Shown here in pieces: positions 8,388 to 16,112 of a stretch of DNA of 57,802 nt. The stretch lies in NCBI GenBank assembly GCA_947627445.1, contig CANQWA010000016.1:1-57802 (forward strand), in the 5' to 3' direction. A model generated the notes under the pieces. It was not told the DNA's origin. It did not search any database and was given only the letters and a program-made list of their open reading frames with translations. Origin of the DNA: an uncultured Ruminococcus sp. Its GTDB lineage: Bacteria > Bacillota > Clostridia > Oscillospirales > Ruminococcaceae. Position numbers and translations under genes: made by a program. Each line of letters starts with the position of its first letter. Position 1 is the stretch's first letter.

Positions 8388-9278
8388 TCACACACCTCCC
8401 GAAACATCACAGCCATTGCTGTAAAGGCAGTACATATACGCATCTTCCAGATTTGGTTCCGTCGGATTTGCTCCGATTTCCGGCATGTTTTCTGAAATGA
8501 TCCGCACTGTTACATATTCATTTTGGACAAGCATTCCGGTAACAATAAACTGCTTTTTGATTTCCGGCAGATATTTTTTATCAATATTCACTGTGAAAAC
8601 CTTTCCATATGCATTTTCAAGGAGTTCCGAAACCGTACCCTGCCAGAGTATTTTTCCATCATGCATGATCGCAATATCTTCACAAGTTGCTTCAATATCG
8701 CCGACAATATGCGTTGAAAGAATGACAATTCTTTCTTCTGCAACTTCACAGAGCAAATTGCGAAAACGTATTCTTTCTTCAGGATCAAGACCTGCCGTCG
8801 GTTCGTCTACAATCAATACTTTCGGGTCATGCAAAAGTGCCTGTGCAATGCCAAGACGGCGTTTCATGCCGCCCGATAGTGCTTTTACCTTTTTGTGCCT
8901 GTGTTCTATGAGATTCACACGTTTTAACAACATTTCTGTGCGTTTTTGGCAGAGAGATGTTTCCATCCCGGAAAGCAGACCTAAATAATCCAGACTTTCC
9001 TGTACTGTCATCGTGGGATACATCGAAAAATCCTGCGGCAAATAGCCCGTGATCGTGCGTATTTCCCTTGCGTTTTTCATCGGAATACCGCACACGACGA
9101 TATTGCCCTTCTGAATGCTATGCAACGTGGCAAGGCATTTCATCAGCGTTGTTTTTCCTGCACCATTACGCCCTAACAAACCAAACATTCCTTGATTGAT
9201 CGTGAGCGTTACATTTTTCAGAGCCTTTTTTCTGCCGTAGTATTTGTCAACATGGCAGATTTCGATTTTGTTTTCCAT
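8388..9278 (-). CDS. ABC transporter ATP-binding protein
   Basis: A 296-residue ATPase powering the two downstream permeases. Walker A is GRNGAGKTT at about residues 36-44, the signature is LSGGMKRRLG, and Walker B plus D-loop is VLIVDEPTAGLD. The carboxy-terminal third after the ATPase domain is typical of the CcmA/NatA type exporters. The ATG at 9278 follows GAAGGGA by about ten bases; the open frame extends to 9437 only through the terminator and the kinase gene, so that start is unlikely. A strong intrinsic terminator (9294-9325) stands directly upstream, so expression needs read-through or a separate start. Confidence 0.9.
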   Translation of the reverse strand: MENKIEICHVDKYYGRKKALKNVTLTINQGMFGLLGRNGAGKTTLMKCLATLHSIQKGNIVVCGIPMKNAREIRTITGYLPQDFSMYPTMTVQESLDYLGLLSGMETSLCQKRTEMLLKRVNLIEHRHKKVKALSGGMKRRLGIAQALLHDPKVLIVDEPTAGLDPEERIRFRNLLCEVAEERIVILSTHIVGDIEATCEDIAIMHDGKILWQGTVSELLENAYGKVFTVNIDKKYLPEIKKQFIVTGMLVQNEYVTVRIISENMPEIGANPTEPNLEDAYMYCLYSNGCDVSGGV

Positions 9279-9293
9279 CCAATCATTCCCTTC

Positions 9294-9325
9294 AAAAAAA
9301 TAGCATAACCTTTCGGCTATGCTAT
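9294..9325 (-). terminator. Intrinsic terminator inside the two-component/ABC operon
   Basis: On the minus strand an 11-bp stem starting ATAGCATAGCC is closed by a GAAA tetraloop and followed by seven T. It lies between the kinase stop and the ATPase ribosome site, where one would expect plain read-through. Confidence 0.85.
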
Positions 9326-9343
9326 CATCATACACGATGCTTT

Positions 9344-9359
9344 TCAACTTTTTATCTAC
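9344..9359 (-). promoter_or_regulatory. Second copy of the putative response-regulator box
   Basis: On the minus strand it reads GTAGATAAAAAGTTGA, a near copy of GTTGATAAAAAGTTGA at 11252-11267. Both are GTTGA half-sites spaced 11 bases start to start, the spacing usual for OmpR-class regulators. This copy overlaps the kinase stop codon. Confidence 0.5.
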
Positions 9360-10551
9360 TTTCGCAAAATGATTTGCAAAGAAATTCTGCTGTAACCTTT
9401 CCGCCATGATCATGATTTTCAACCGTAAGATTCCCACCGCATTTCCCGCAAATCATCCGGCAAATGTACAATCCTAGCCCAAAATGCAGTTTGTCGGATT
9501 CTTTTTCATCTCTGAAAAACGGCTGTACAGCGTTCTTCAAAGCCTGTTCTGAAAAACCTTTTCCATCGTCCTTGACCGTAATTCGCAGCATTTCATCGGA
9601 TACCGTACATTCCATTTCAACGGAACTATCTGCATATCGCACCGCATTGGCAATCAGATTTTCATATACCTGCATGACGAGTTCCGTGTCAACGAAAATC
9701 ATTTTTTGATCCGAAAAATAATGGCAAAAGAATTTTTCTCTGCAAATTGCATTTCCCGTTTCATCAAGCATAGAAAACAATTGTTTCGATGAAATTTCCT
9801 TCTCATCTGGGGCAATATCTTCCAGTTTCTGCACTGCATGCATCTTTTGTGTATAATGTTCAAGCCGGGTAATTTGCCCGTTCATCATGGCAAGAACAGA
9901 CATCATTTTTTCTTCGGAAATTTTCCCGTCAGGAACATATTTCTCAAGAAATTCCGCATAGCCTTTCAACACAGTAAGAGGCGTTCGCAAATCGTGGGAA
10001 AATGCAGAATTCAGACGTTTTCGCTCCTCCAGAGAACGCCACATTTCACGGTTGTTTTTATCTAATTGACAGCGCATTTCTTCAAATGCATTGCACAGCG
10101 TACCGAGCTCATTTTTTTTGTTGTATTCTATCTGGAAATCCAGCTGATTATCTGCAATTTTCTGCGATGCGTCAAGTAAAATCGTGATCGGCTTTTTCAG
10201 TTCCCTTTTGTAAAAAATTGCTCCCGTAACCGCAACACAGCCGAAAATCCAGAGTGGTATTAAAATACATTGTGCATAGCAGATAATCCAGTAGATCATA
10301 TAGAGATTTGCAGTTTCTTTGGTGAATTTAACGTGCTCATCACTATTGATTATCACCATCGAACCATTGTATTCTTTCATTACAAAGACAATATCATCAT
10401 TGTAAACGCCATATTTTTCTGTGTACCAATCTTGCAAATCATTTGTGCCAAAACCAATGAGTGATGCGCCGATAATGGCTATCATCACGCATATCGGGAC
10501 ATATTTCATCAGTGCCCATTTCAGCGAACGAAATTTTTTCACTTTTTCCAT
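9352..10551 (-). CDS. Sensor histidine kinase
   Basis: A 399-residue membrane kinase. Membrane spans at about residues 17-36 and 86-113 bracket a small outside loop of about 50 residues, then a HAMP-like linker, the dimerisation box FSHDLRTPLTVLKGY with phospho-acceptor His186, and an ATPase domain ending in DDGKGFSEQ and GLGLYICR. The start codon lies inside the end of the response-regulator gene (overlap of 13 bases), so the two are co-translated. The small sensor loop suggests that the signal is sensed in or near the membrane, perhaps through the neighbouring transporter. Confidence 0.92.
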   Translation of the reverse strand: MEKVKKFRSLKWALMKYVPICVMIAIIGASLIGFGTNDLQDWYTEKYGVYNDDIVFVMKEYNGSMVIINSDEHVKFTKETANLYMIYWIICYAQCILIPLWIFGCVAVTGAIFYKRELKKPITILLDASQKIADNQLDFQIEYNKKNELGTLCNAFEEMRCQLDKNNREMWRSLEERKRLNSAFSHDLRTPLTVLKGYAEFLEKYVPDGKISEEKMMSVLAMMNGQITRLEHYTQKMHAVQKLEDIAPDEKEISSKQLFSMLDETGNAICREKFFCHYFSDQKMIFVDTELVMQVYENLIANAVRYADSSVEMECTVSDEMLRITVKDDGKGFSEQALKNAVQPFFRDEKESDKLHFGLGLYICRMICGKCGGNLTVENHDHGGKVTAEFLCKSFCESR

Positions 10552-11210
10552 TTGTAACCCATTCCCCAGACTGTCTCAATATGGTATTCTTCGCCAAATT
10601 TCGCCAATTTTGCACGGATACGGCGAATGTGTTCAGCAATGACAGCACTGTCGCCCTCTGAATCATAGCCCCATATTTTTTCATAGATACGCTCTTTATC
10701 GAAAACCTGCCCGCAATTGACGGAGAGAAGTTCCATAATCTGAAATTCCTTTTTTGCAATGTCGAGAATTGTTCCGTCAACCGCAACCGTTTTACCGGTG
10801 TAGTCCATTGTCAAATTCCCGAAATACCGCACATTTGCCTGTGCTTTTATCCTGTGATCACGCCGGATATGTGCGGATACTCTTGCACCAAGTTCATCCA
10901 TAGAAAACGGTTTGATTATGTAATCGTCACCGCCGGATGCAAATCCTGAAATTTTATCGCTGTCCTCAATTCTTGCGGTTAAAAATAAAATCGGACATGG
11001 TACATTGTCACGGATTTTACGGCATACGGATAATCCGTCACCGTCCGGCATATTGACATCAAGCAGAATGATATCGGGATTCTGTGCAGTTTTCTCGATT
11101 GCCTCCGCACCGGAATATGCCGTTATCACCAGATAATCATTCATCTCAAAATAGTCCTTTAAAAGACTCACAACGTCCTTTTCATCATCTGCTACCAATA
11201 TTTTATACAT
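10539..11210 (-). CDS. OmpR/PhoB-family response regulator
   Basis: A 223-residue DNA-binding regulator. The receiver domain has the acidic pair D8-D9, phospho-acceptor D51 (ILLDVNMP) and conserved K near 101 (IIKPF). The carboxy-terminal winged helix ends with the usual VWGMGYKW. The ATG at 11210 fits GGGG at eight bases; two further in-frame starts lie upstream (11216, 11255). It leads the operon that encodes the kinase and the ABC transporter and presumably controls it through the paired boxes at 11252-11267 and 9344-9359. Confidence 0.93.
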   Translation of the reverse strand: MYKILVADDEKDVVSLLKDYFEMNDYLVITAYSGAEAIEKTAQNPDIILLDVNMPDGDGLSVCRKIRDNVPCPILFLTARIEDSDKISGFASGGDDYIIKPFSMDELGARVSAHIRRDHRIKAQANVRYFGNLTMDYTGKTVAVDGTILDIAKKEFQIMELLSVNCGQVFDKERIYEKIWGYDSEGDSAVIAEHIRRIRAKLAKFGEEYHIETVWGMGYKWKK

Positions 11211-11251
11211 AAGCATTACCCCACATTCCAACTGATGATACATCGCAAATT

Positions 11252-11267
11252 TCAACTTTTTATCAAC
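11252..11267 (-). promoter_or_regulatory. Putative response-regulator box upstream of the regulator gene
   Basis: GTTGATAAAAAGTTGA on the minus strand: two GTTGA half-sites with an 11-base period, 42 bases before the regulator start. A repeat of it lies upstream of the ATPase gene. No confident -10 could be chosen. Confidence 0.5.
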
Positions 11268-11278
11268 TTGCCTCGATT

Positions 11279-11421
11279 AGAGCGTGTTCTCATAAAAATA
11301 AGGCAAACCCGCACAAAGATTGTGCGTCAGATGCGCCGTCAGATTTTTCGTCAAATAGGACGGAAAACAGGCAACGCAGTTGACGTGCAAAGCCGTTAGG
11401 CGCTCTTTGTGCGAGTTTGCC
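11279..11421. repeat. Composite repeat: AGAAC-type end plus full GGCAAACCC copy
   Basis: AGAGCGTGTTCTCAT (11279-11293) resembles the AGAACYTGTYC end. It is followed by a 120-bp copy (11302-11421) running from GGCAAACCCGCACAAAGA to GCTCTTTGTGCGAGTTTGCC. The same order of parts occurs at 356-515 and 25597-25751. Confidence 0.7.
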
Positions 11422-11425
11422 ATAA

Positions 11426-11459
11426 GGATATGTCCCCCTGTAAGGACATATCCGTTTTT
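11426..11459. terminator. Hairpin between the two ABC gene sets
   Basis: GGATATGTCC and GGACATATCC form a perfect 10-bp stem. The T run (GTTTTT) is on the plus-strand side, whereas the genes that end here run on the minus strand, so its efficiency for them is uncertain. Confidence 0.5.
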
Positions 11460-11461
11460 GA

Positions 11462-12265
11462 TTACGATCCTGTCCCGCTGTACTTCATTGCACCGAGCAT
11501 CCAGATTTTATAGCTGAACCAAAGAAAAATGATGCCAATGATTGGTGAAATCCATGACAGAATGGGTACTGCATCGGGACGAAGCACCACAAGACTCGGA
11601 TAATAGGCAATGAATGCGATAGGTATTACAAAAGTAAAGATGAATCGAAATACAGGGCTGAAAATGGTGATGGGATATTTTGCATAGTCCTTGAATCGAA
11701 ATGTTAGATCCAATAGATAAAACGAATTTTGTATCCAAAAACAGGTTGCAGCTGCGGCGTTTTGCAGGGCTATCATGATGAACGAAGCCGTCAGCAAGAA
11801 AACAACCATTTTCAGCAACATAAATGGTGTAACCGCAAGCCCGATTTTCCCCCATGCATATACGAGTGTACCAATGCCAAACGCAAATTGTCCCAATCCC
11901 TTGATGTCAAAAACCTCGGACTGATAATAGAAAAACAAGTTGATTGGTCGAAAGCAATATTTGATAAAATCGCCTGAGTATACATACATTCTAAGACTCC
12001 AGTTGTTGTCGAAAAAGCACTGCACAGGAGTCAGGGAAACAAGAGAAAATCCGTATAAAAATAGCATTTCATCATAATTCCAGCCGTTGATGGACGGAAA
12101 ATTCCGGAATAATATCCAGAAACTGACAAATCCGGAAATGTTGGTAAAAATCATGCCGATTGTGGATATGATGAAATCCGTACGGTAACTCATTTTGCTT
12201 TTGATATCCTGTGCGAGGATTTTCAGATATATCCTCACATAAAATGATAATCCTTTTCTTTTCAT
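11462..12265 (-). CDS. ABC-2 family transporter permease (DUF990/ABC2_membrane_6-like), subunit 2
   Basis: A 267-residue protein with six predicted spans, starting with a short cytoplasmic segment and YRTDFIISTIGMIFTNI as first helix. It has the look of the DUF990 permeases that occur as unequal pairs with a single ATPase. The pair-mate ends four bases before this start. It is third and last in a minus-strand three-gene operon. Such trios are annotated as multidrug or viologen-type exporters, but the cargo here is unknown. The ATG at 12265 follows GGAGGGTAATG-type sequence. Confidence 0.8.
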   Translation of the reverse strand: MKRKGLSFYVRIYLKILAQDIKSKMSYRTDFIISTIGMIFTNISGFVSFWILFRNFPSINGWNYDEMLFLYGFSLVSLTPVQCFFDNNWSLRMYVYSGDFIKYCFRPINLFFYYQSEVFDIKGLGQFAFGIGTLVYAWGKIGLAVTPFMLLKMVVFLLTASFIMIALQNAAAATCFWIQNSFYLLDLTFRFKDYAKYPITIFSPVFRFIFTFVIPIAFIAYYPSLVVLRPDAVPILSWISPIIGIIFLWFSYKIWMLGAMKYSGTGS

Positions 12266-12269
12266 AGCA

Positions 12270-13073
12270 TTACCCTCCGTTTACAGTGATCTGACGGAGC
12301 GAGAGTTTCCAGAATAGCTTGCTGAGCAACATCATCACGACACACCAGAATAGCTGTGTGCCAAGTGTGGTGAGTAGTTGCTGTGAATCCGAAGCTCTGC
12401 TCAGAAGAATGGTAAGCGGCGCATGATAGATGGACTGAAACGGCAGATAAAACATGACGGTTTTCAGAGGTTCGGGGAAAAATGCAATGGGAATTGTTGC
12501 TCCCGACAAAAGAAGCACGACCACCTGTTTCATGATATTGATTCCCCATATGGATTCCGTGTACAGGCAAATCGTTCCCACCAGAAAATCCATGCTGTAA
12601 TTGATAACAATTGCCATAACAACTGAAATCATAAAATACAGCAGATTCAGTCCAAGAGGAATTGTACCCTGTGTAACAAATGCGACAACCAGAAATGTAG
12701 GCAGGAAAGTAAAGAAAAATTGAGTGATAAATGTTCCCGAAAACGACCAAAACAGATATCGCTGATATTCCATTGGTTTCAGTAAGTCAAGAACGATTTT
12801 GCCTGTCTGGATATTCCGCCCCATTTCCCAGACAGTATACATTTCCATAAAATTAAAAAGTGCAGTCGCCAGCACAAGATAGATCAGTGTATCTGTGAAT
12901 GTCATGCCGTTGACAACATCTGTACCTGCCGATGCATAAATTGCTTTCCACAAGTAATACACAATAATCAGATACAGCAGATTGCCGATCACCATAACAG
13001 CAGTGGCAAGCCGGAATTGTAGAGATTCCATGATGCCTGCGCGGGTGAGCGTCAGATATTTTTTCAGGCTCAT
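12270..13073 (-). CDS. ABC-2 family transporter permease (DUF990/ABC2_membrane_6-like), subunit 1
   Basis: A 267-residue integral membrane protein with six spans, the same size as its neighbour but divergent in sequence. Its ATG overlaps the ATPase stop codon as ATGA (13070-13073), so ATPase and permease are translated in step. The two permeases should form the membrane core of the exporter as a heterodimer. No periplasmic binding protein is encoded, which agrees with export. Confidence 0.8.
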   Translation of the reverse strand: MSLKKYLTLTRAGIMESLQFRLATAVMVIGNLLYLIIVYYLWKAIYASAGTDVVNGMTFTDTLIYLVLATALFNFMEMYTVWEMGRNIQTGKIVLDLLKPMEYQRYLFWSFSGTFITQFFFTFLPTFLVVAFVTQGTIPLGLNLLYFMISVVMAIVINYSMDFLVGTICLYTESIWGINIMKQVVVLLLSGATIPIAFFPEPLKTVMFYLPFQSIYHAPLTILLSRASDSQQLLTTLGTQLFWCVVMMLLSKLFWKLSLRQITVNGG

Positions 13074-14071
13074 TGCACACCCTCCTCGTAGATTTTTTGG
13101 ATCACATTTTCGGTAGAAATTTCTTCAAGCTGCATATCCCGGATCGCATAGGTTTTTTGAATCTGTGCAAGTACGTCGATCACTTTGGATTGATCCTCAT
13201 CCACCAGAATGGAGATCCGTTCCTCATCAGCAGTCACAGAAAATGCGGAAAATTCCTGTTGTATGGTCTGTGCCTGTTGTTTCATGGCACCATCTGTGCG
13301 GATCTTCAATGTCCGGTACGACCCAAAGAAGCTTTTTAGATGTGCCATATCATTGTCATACAGCATTTTTCCCTTGTCAATGATAACAATACGCTGACAT
13401 AGTGCATCCACATCACCCATGTCGTGGGTGGTAAGAATGACGGTTGTTTTCTTTTCCTGGTTGAGAGCATGAATAAGCGTACGAATCTTGGATTTCATGG
13501 AAACATCCAGCCCGATGGTCGGCTCGTCCAGAAAAACGATTTTGGGGTCATGCAGAAATGCCGCCAGAATATCGCTGAGTGTCCGTTGACCGAGTGACAT
13601 CTGCCGGATAGGTTTATGCAGCAGCGGATCTATGTCCACCAGTGAACGGTACAGAGCAAGCATATTTTCATATTTTTCATTTGGTATCTGATAAATGTCT
13701 TTGAGTATCCTGAACGACTCGATCAACGGCAAAGCCCACCAGAGCTGCGAACGCTGCCCAAATACCACGCCGATTTCCTGTGCATTTTTTGTTCGGTTCT
13801 GATAGGGCACATTTCCCCCGACAAGTATTTCTCCGGATGTTGGTTCAAGTACGCCTGTCATCATTTTGATCGTGGTTGATTTTCCCGCACCATTTGGGCC
13901 GAGATAGCCAACCATTTCGCCCTGTTCAATATGCATAGAAATATCATCGACCGCACGAACGATCTTGTAATCTCTTGAAAAAAGATCTTTCAAGCTGCCC
14001 TTCAGTCCTTCACGGCGGTTCAGGACTTTGAATTCTTTTGTGACATTTTTCATTTCAATCATTGCTGACAT
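13070..14071 (-). CDS. ABC exporter ATP-binding protein (DrrA/NatA type)
   Basis: A 333-residue ATPase: Walker A GPNGAGKST near residue 58, signature LSLGQRT-type (MSLGQRTLSDI), Walker B VFLDEPTIGLD, and a carboxy-terminal extension of about 100 residues. The signature is SLGQR instead of SGGQ, which is usual for the subfamily that goes with DUF990 permeases. The start at 14071 has GAGGTAG close upstream. The operon is driven by the promoter at 14131-14159, which sits against a palindrome that probably binds the divergently encoded XRE protein. Confidence 0.9.
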   Translation of the reverse strand: MSAMIEMKNVTKEFKVLNRREGLKGSLKDLFSRDYKIVRAVDDISMHIEQGEMVGYLGPNGAGKSTTIKMMTGVLEPTSGEILVGGNVPYQNRTKNAQEIGVVFGQRSQLWWALPLIESFRILKDIYQIPNEKYENMLALYRSLVDIDPLLHKPIRQMSLGQRTLSDILAAFLHDPKIVFLDEPTIGLDVSMKSKIRTLIHALNQEKKTTVILTTHDMGDVDALCQRIVIIDKGKMLYDNDMAHLKSFFGSYRTLKIRTDGAMKQQAQTIQQEFSAFSVTADEERISILVDEDQSKVIDVLAQIQKTYAIRDMQLEEISTENVIQKIYEEGVQ

Positions 14072-14097
14072 AACTACCTCTTTCTAAAAAAATAAAT

Positions 14098-14114
14098 TGT
14101 CTTATAACAGGACA
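14098..14114. promoter_or_regulatory. 17-bp palindromic operator candidate
   Basis: TGTCTTATAACAGGACA has matching TGTC and GACA arms and lies between the ABC promoter and the ATPase start. A related TGTCCTATGTCAAGAC overlaps the -35 box at 14154-14159. These are the natural targets for the neighbouring XRE regulator. Confidence 0.5.
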
Positions 14115-14130
14115 TAAAATCTTATGTTTT

Positions 14131-14159
14131 ATTGTATCATAAAAAGTGTCCTATGTCAA
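14131..14159 (-). promoter_or_regulatory. Sigma-A promoter of the ABC exporter operon
   Basis: On the minus strand TTGACA (14154-14159) and TACAAT (14131-14136) are 17 bases apart. Confidence 0.85.
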
Positions 14160-14192
14160 GACTTTTGGAAATGCTTTAGGAGGTTGTCTGCT

Positions 14193-14453
14193 ATGGCACG
14201 TATTATTGATGGTGATCAAATGAATATGGTCGGAAAACAGGTGCGAAAATTCCGCAAAGAGCAACATATGAGTCAGCAGCTGCTTGCTGACAAGCTGGAA
14301 ACGATTGCAATCTATATCTGTCGAGGTTCGATTTGCCGCATTGAGGAACAGACGAGAACTGTTTCTGATATAGAATTGTGGGGACTCTCTCAGATACTCG
14401 ACAAGCCGATACAAAGTTTCTTTGAAAATGAAAAACCGGAGAAGCCATTGTGA
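14193..14453 (+). CDS. Small XRE-family helix-turn-helix regulator
   Basis: An 86-residue protein that is almost only a Cro/C1-type helix-turn-helix: QVRKFRKEQHMSQQLLADKL is followed by a recognition helix around ICRIEEQ. There is no ligand or peptidase domain. The start at 14193 has AGGAGG nine bases upstream; the open frame back to 14124 has no site. It is encoded divergently from the ABC exporter, and the space between holds palindromes, so a local repressor of the exporter is the simplest reading. Confidence 0.75.
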   Translation: MARIIDGDQMNMVGKQVRKFRKEQHMSQQLLADKLETIAIYICRGSICRIEEQTRTVSDIELWGLSQILDKPIQSFFENEKPEKPL

Positions 14454-14498
14454 TTACGGCAAAAAGATGAAAATTAAGAAAAAGTTTCATATCATGTC

Positions 14499-14528
14499 TT
14501 GCAATTTGTGCGTGTTATGTGCTATACT
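14499..14528 (+). promoter_or_regulatory. Promoter of the cobalamin-riboswitch transcript
   Basis: TTGCAA (14499-14504), 18-base spacer, TATACT (14523-14528) with a TGC extension in front of the -10. The start would fall a few bases before the aptamer. Confidence 0.7.
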
Positions 14529-14545
14529 GTAATACATCTGAATAG

Positions 14546-14730
14546 CATACGCTTTTGCGCCGGAAGGTGCCATTGCAAGGACTTTTTGTTCTGCAATGAG
14601 GGAACGCGACTGCAATTGTCGGGCTATCCCAGTAACCGTGAAGCTGACGAACAGACAATCCAGTCACTGCCGCAAGGTGGGAAGACGTCTCAGTAGGATG
14701 AAGCCAAGCCGGGAGACCTGTCTGCGTATG
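14546..14730 (+). ncRNA. Cobalamin (B12) riboswitch aptamer
   Basis: The B12 box AGCCGGGAGACCTGTCT is at 14707-14723, and GATGAAGCCA stands just before it. Closing stem P1 is CATACGC (14546-14552) with GCGTATG (14724-14730). A GTCACTG core and AAGGTGGGAAG element fit the family. A transcription terminator at 14832 and the corrinoid importer genes follow, so binding of cobalamin should shut the importer off. Confidence 0.9.
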
Positions 14731-14831
14731 AATCACTTCTGGGGTTGGGTGGAACTTACGCAGGTATCAGGACTGATTCGCATAAAAGCATGTAGAGAAC
14801 AAGTTCTGACGAAGTGCCTGTGTGTTTTTTG

Positions 14832-14860
14832 TTGCTCTCCAATCGGGGGAGCAATTTTTA
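14832..14860 (+). terminator. Riboswitch-controlled terminator
   Basis: TTGCTCTCC (14832-14840) pairs with GGGGAGCAA (14846-14854), followed by TTTTTATTTT. It lies between the aptamer and btuF, the expected expression platform. Confidence 0.85.
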
Positions 14861-14933
14861 TTTTGATGCGGCAGAGATAAAAAATGCCACAGCTTGGGTT
14901 GGCTGCGGACACACGCTCCTTCTCTATTCAGTA

Positions 14934-14969
14934 AGAATTTGTCCACATAGAAATCTGTCCATGTTTTTT
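14934..14969 (+). repeat. Fragment of the AGAACYTG repeat family
   Basis: AGAATTTGTCCACAT, followed by a second TCTGTCCATG, matches the consensus repeat end. It lies in the btuF leader after the terminator. The rest of 14861-15044 shows no gene. Confidence 0.45.
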
Positions 14970-15044
14970 GCCGATTCCTGCGTCAAAAACCATACACAGC
15001 TTTTATGTAGACGGGCTATGAATTTTTCAAAGGAGCTTTTGTCA

Positions 15045-16001
15045 ATGAAACACATTCAATTTCTGGCAGTAATCTCTGCTGCCGCCATGCTGCTGAGCCT
15101 CAGTGCCTGCGGCGATCCAAATACGCCCGAGAGTTCGTTATCTACGGCAGATACCTCTTCCATTGCAGATACTTCTGTCACCGTCACAGACATGACGGGT
15201 CGAGAGATCCGGCTGGATGAACCTGCCACACGTGTAGTCGCCTTGACAGCATCCGATTGTGAAATCCTTTACGCCATTGGCGCAGGTGATACCCTGGTGG
15301 GACGAGGCGAATACTGCGACTACCCCGCCGAAGTGTTGGACATTCCCTCTGTACAGTCCGGTTCAGACACCAACATCGAACAAATTCTTGATCTGAAACC
15401 GCAGATCTTGATCATGAGTACCATGGCACAAACCGAAGAACAGGTGACACAGTTGGAAGATGCCGGCGTTCATGTCGTTGTCAGCGATGCACAGGATATC
15501 GAGGGCGTCTATACAGCCATTGATATGATTGGAACATTGATGGGTAAGGAAACAGAGGCTGCCTCTGTGGTAGACCATATGAAAACCTCATTCGCCGATA
15601 TACAGGAAAAATCCACCGGCGATGGCACAAAAACCATCTACTTTGAAGTTTCTCCGCTGGAATATGGCCTGTGGGCCGCAGGATCCAACACCTTTATGGA
15701 CGAAATTGCAAATATGCTTGGTCTGACCAATTGCTTTGCCGATGTAGAAGGATGGAGTGAAATTTCGGAAGAACAGGTGCTGGAGCGCAATCCGGACTAC
15801 ATTCTGACAATTTCCATGTACGACGGCGAAGGTGCCACTCCCGAAGAAGAAATTCTGAACCGGCCAGGCTGGGAAAACATCACCGCAGTACAAAATGAAA
15901 CGATACTCAATCTCCAGAACAACGAACTCTCTCGTCCTGCACCGCGGCTTGCAGAAGGCGCACAGGCATTGTTTGATTTCGTGTACGGGAACGCTTCATA
16001 A
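15045..16001 (+). CDS. btuF: Corrinoid ABC transporter substrate-binding lipoprotein (BtuF-like)
   Basis: A 318-residue lipoprotein. A signal peptide (MKHIQFLAVISAAAMLLSL) ends in lipobox LSAC, so the mature protein is anchored outside the membrane by Cys22. The domain is that of the FecB/BtuF binding proteins: VTDMTGREIRL, RVVALTASDCEILYAIGAG and QILDLKPQILIM are family wording. Alone it could serve iron-siderophore uptake; the cobalamin riboswitch upstream argues for vitamin B12 or related corrinoids. Start chosen at 15045 for the signal peptide and the GGAGC site; the frame is open further upstream. It heads the btuF-btuC-btuD operon. Confidence 0.85.
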   Translation: MKHIQFLAVISAAAMLLSLSACGDPNTPESSLSTADTSSIADTSVTVTDMTGREIRLDEPATRVVALTASDCEILYAIGAGDTLVGRGEYCDYPAEVLDIPSVQSGSDTNIEQILDLKPQILIMSTMAQTEEQVTQLEDAGVHVVVSDAQDIEGVYTAIDMIGTLMGKETEAASVVDHMKTSFADIQEKSTGDGTKTIYFEVSPLEYGLWAAGSNTFMDEIANMLGLTNCFADVEGWSEISEEQVLERNPDYILTISMYDGEGATPEEEILNRPGWENITAVQNETILNLQNNELSRPAPRLAEGAQALFDFVYGNAS

Positions 16002-16045
16002 CATACGCTATAAAAGAGAGAACGAGCCGCCGTTCTTTCCCGGAA

Positions 16046-16098
16046 CCTGTCCGCATCAGAATCTGCATAAAGGCTCTGCGCGGACAGGCTCTTTCTTT
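16046..16098 (+). repeat. Hairpin of the AGAACYTG type between btuF and btuC
   Basis: CCTGTCCGC (16046-16054) pairs with GCGGACAGG (16080-16088) and CTCTTTCTTTTTT follows. It resembles both a repeat copy (GAACCTGTCCGCAT) and a weak terminator, and could lower btuCD expression relative to the binding protein. Confidence 0.55.
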
Positions 16099-16112
16099 TT
16101 TGGAGGTACATC

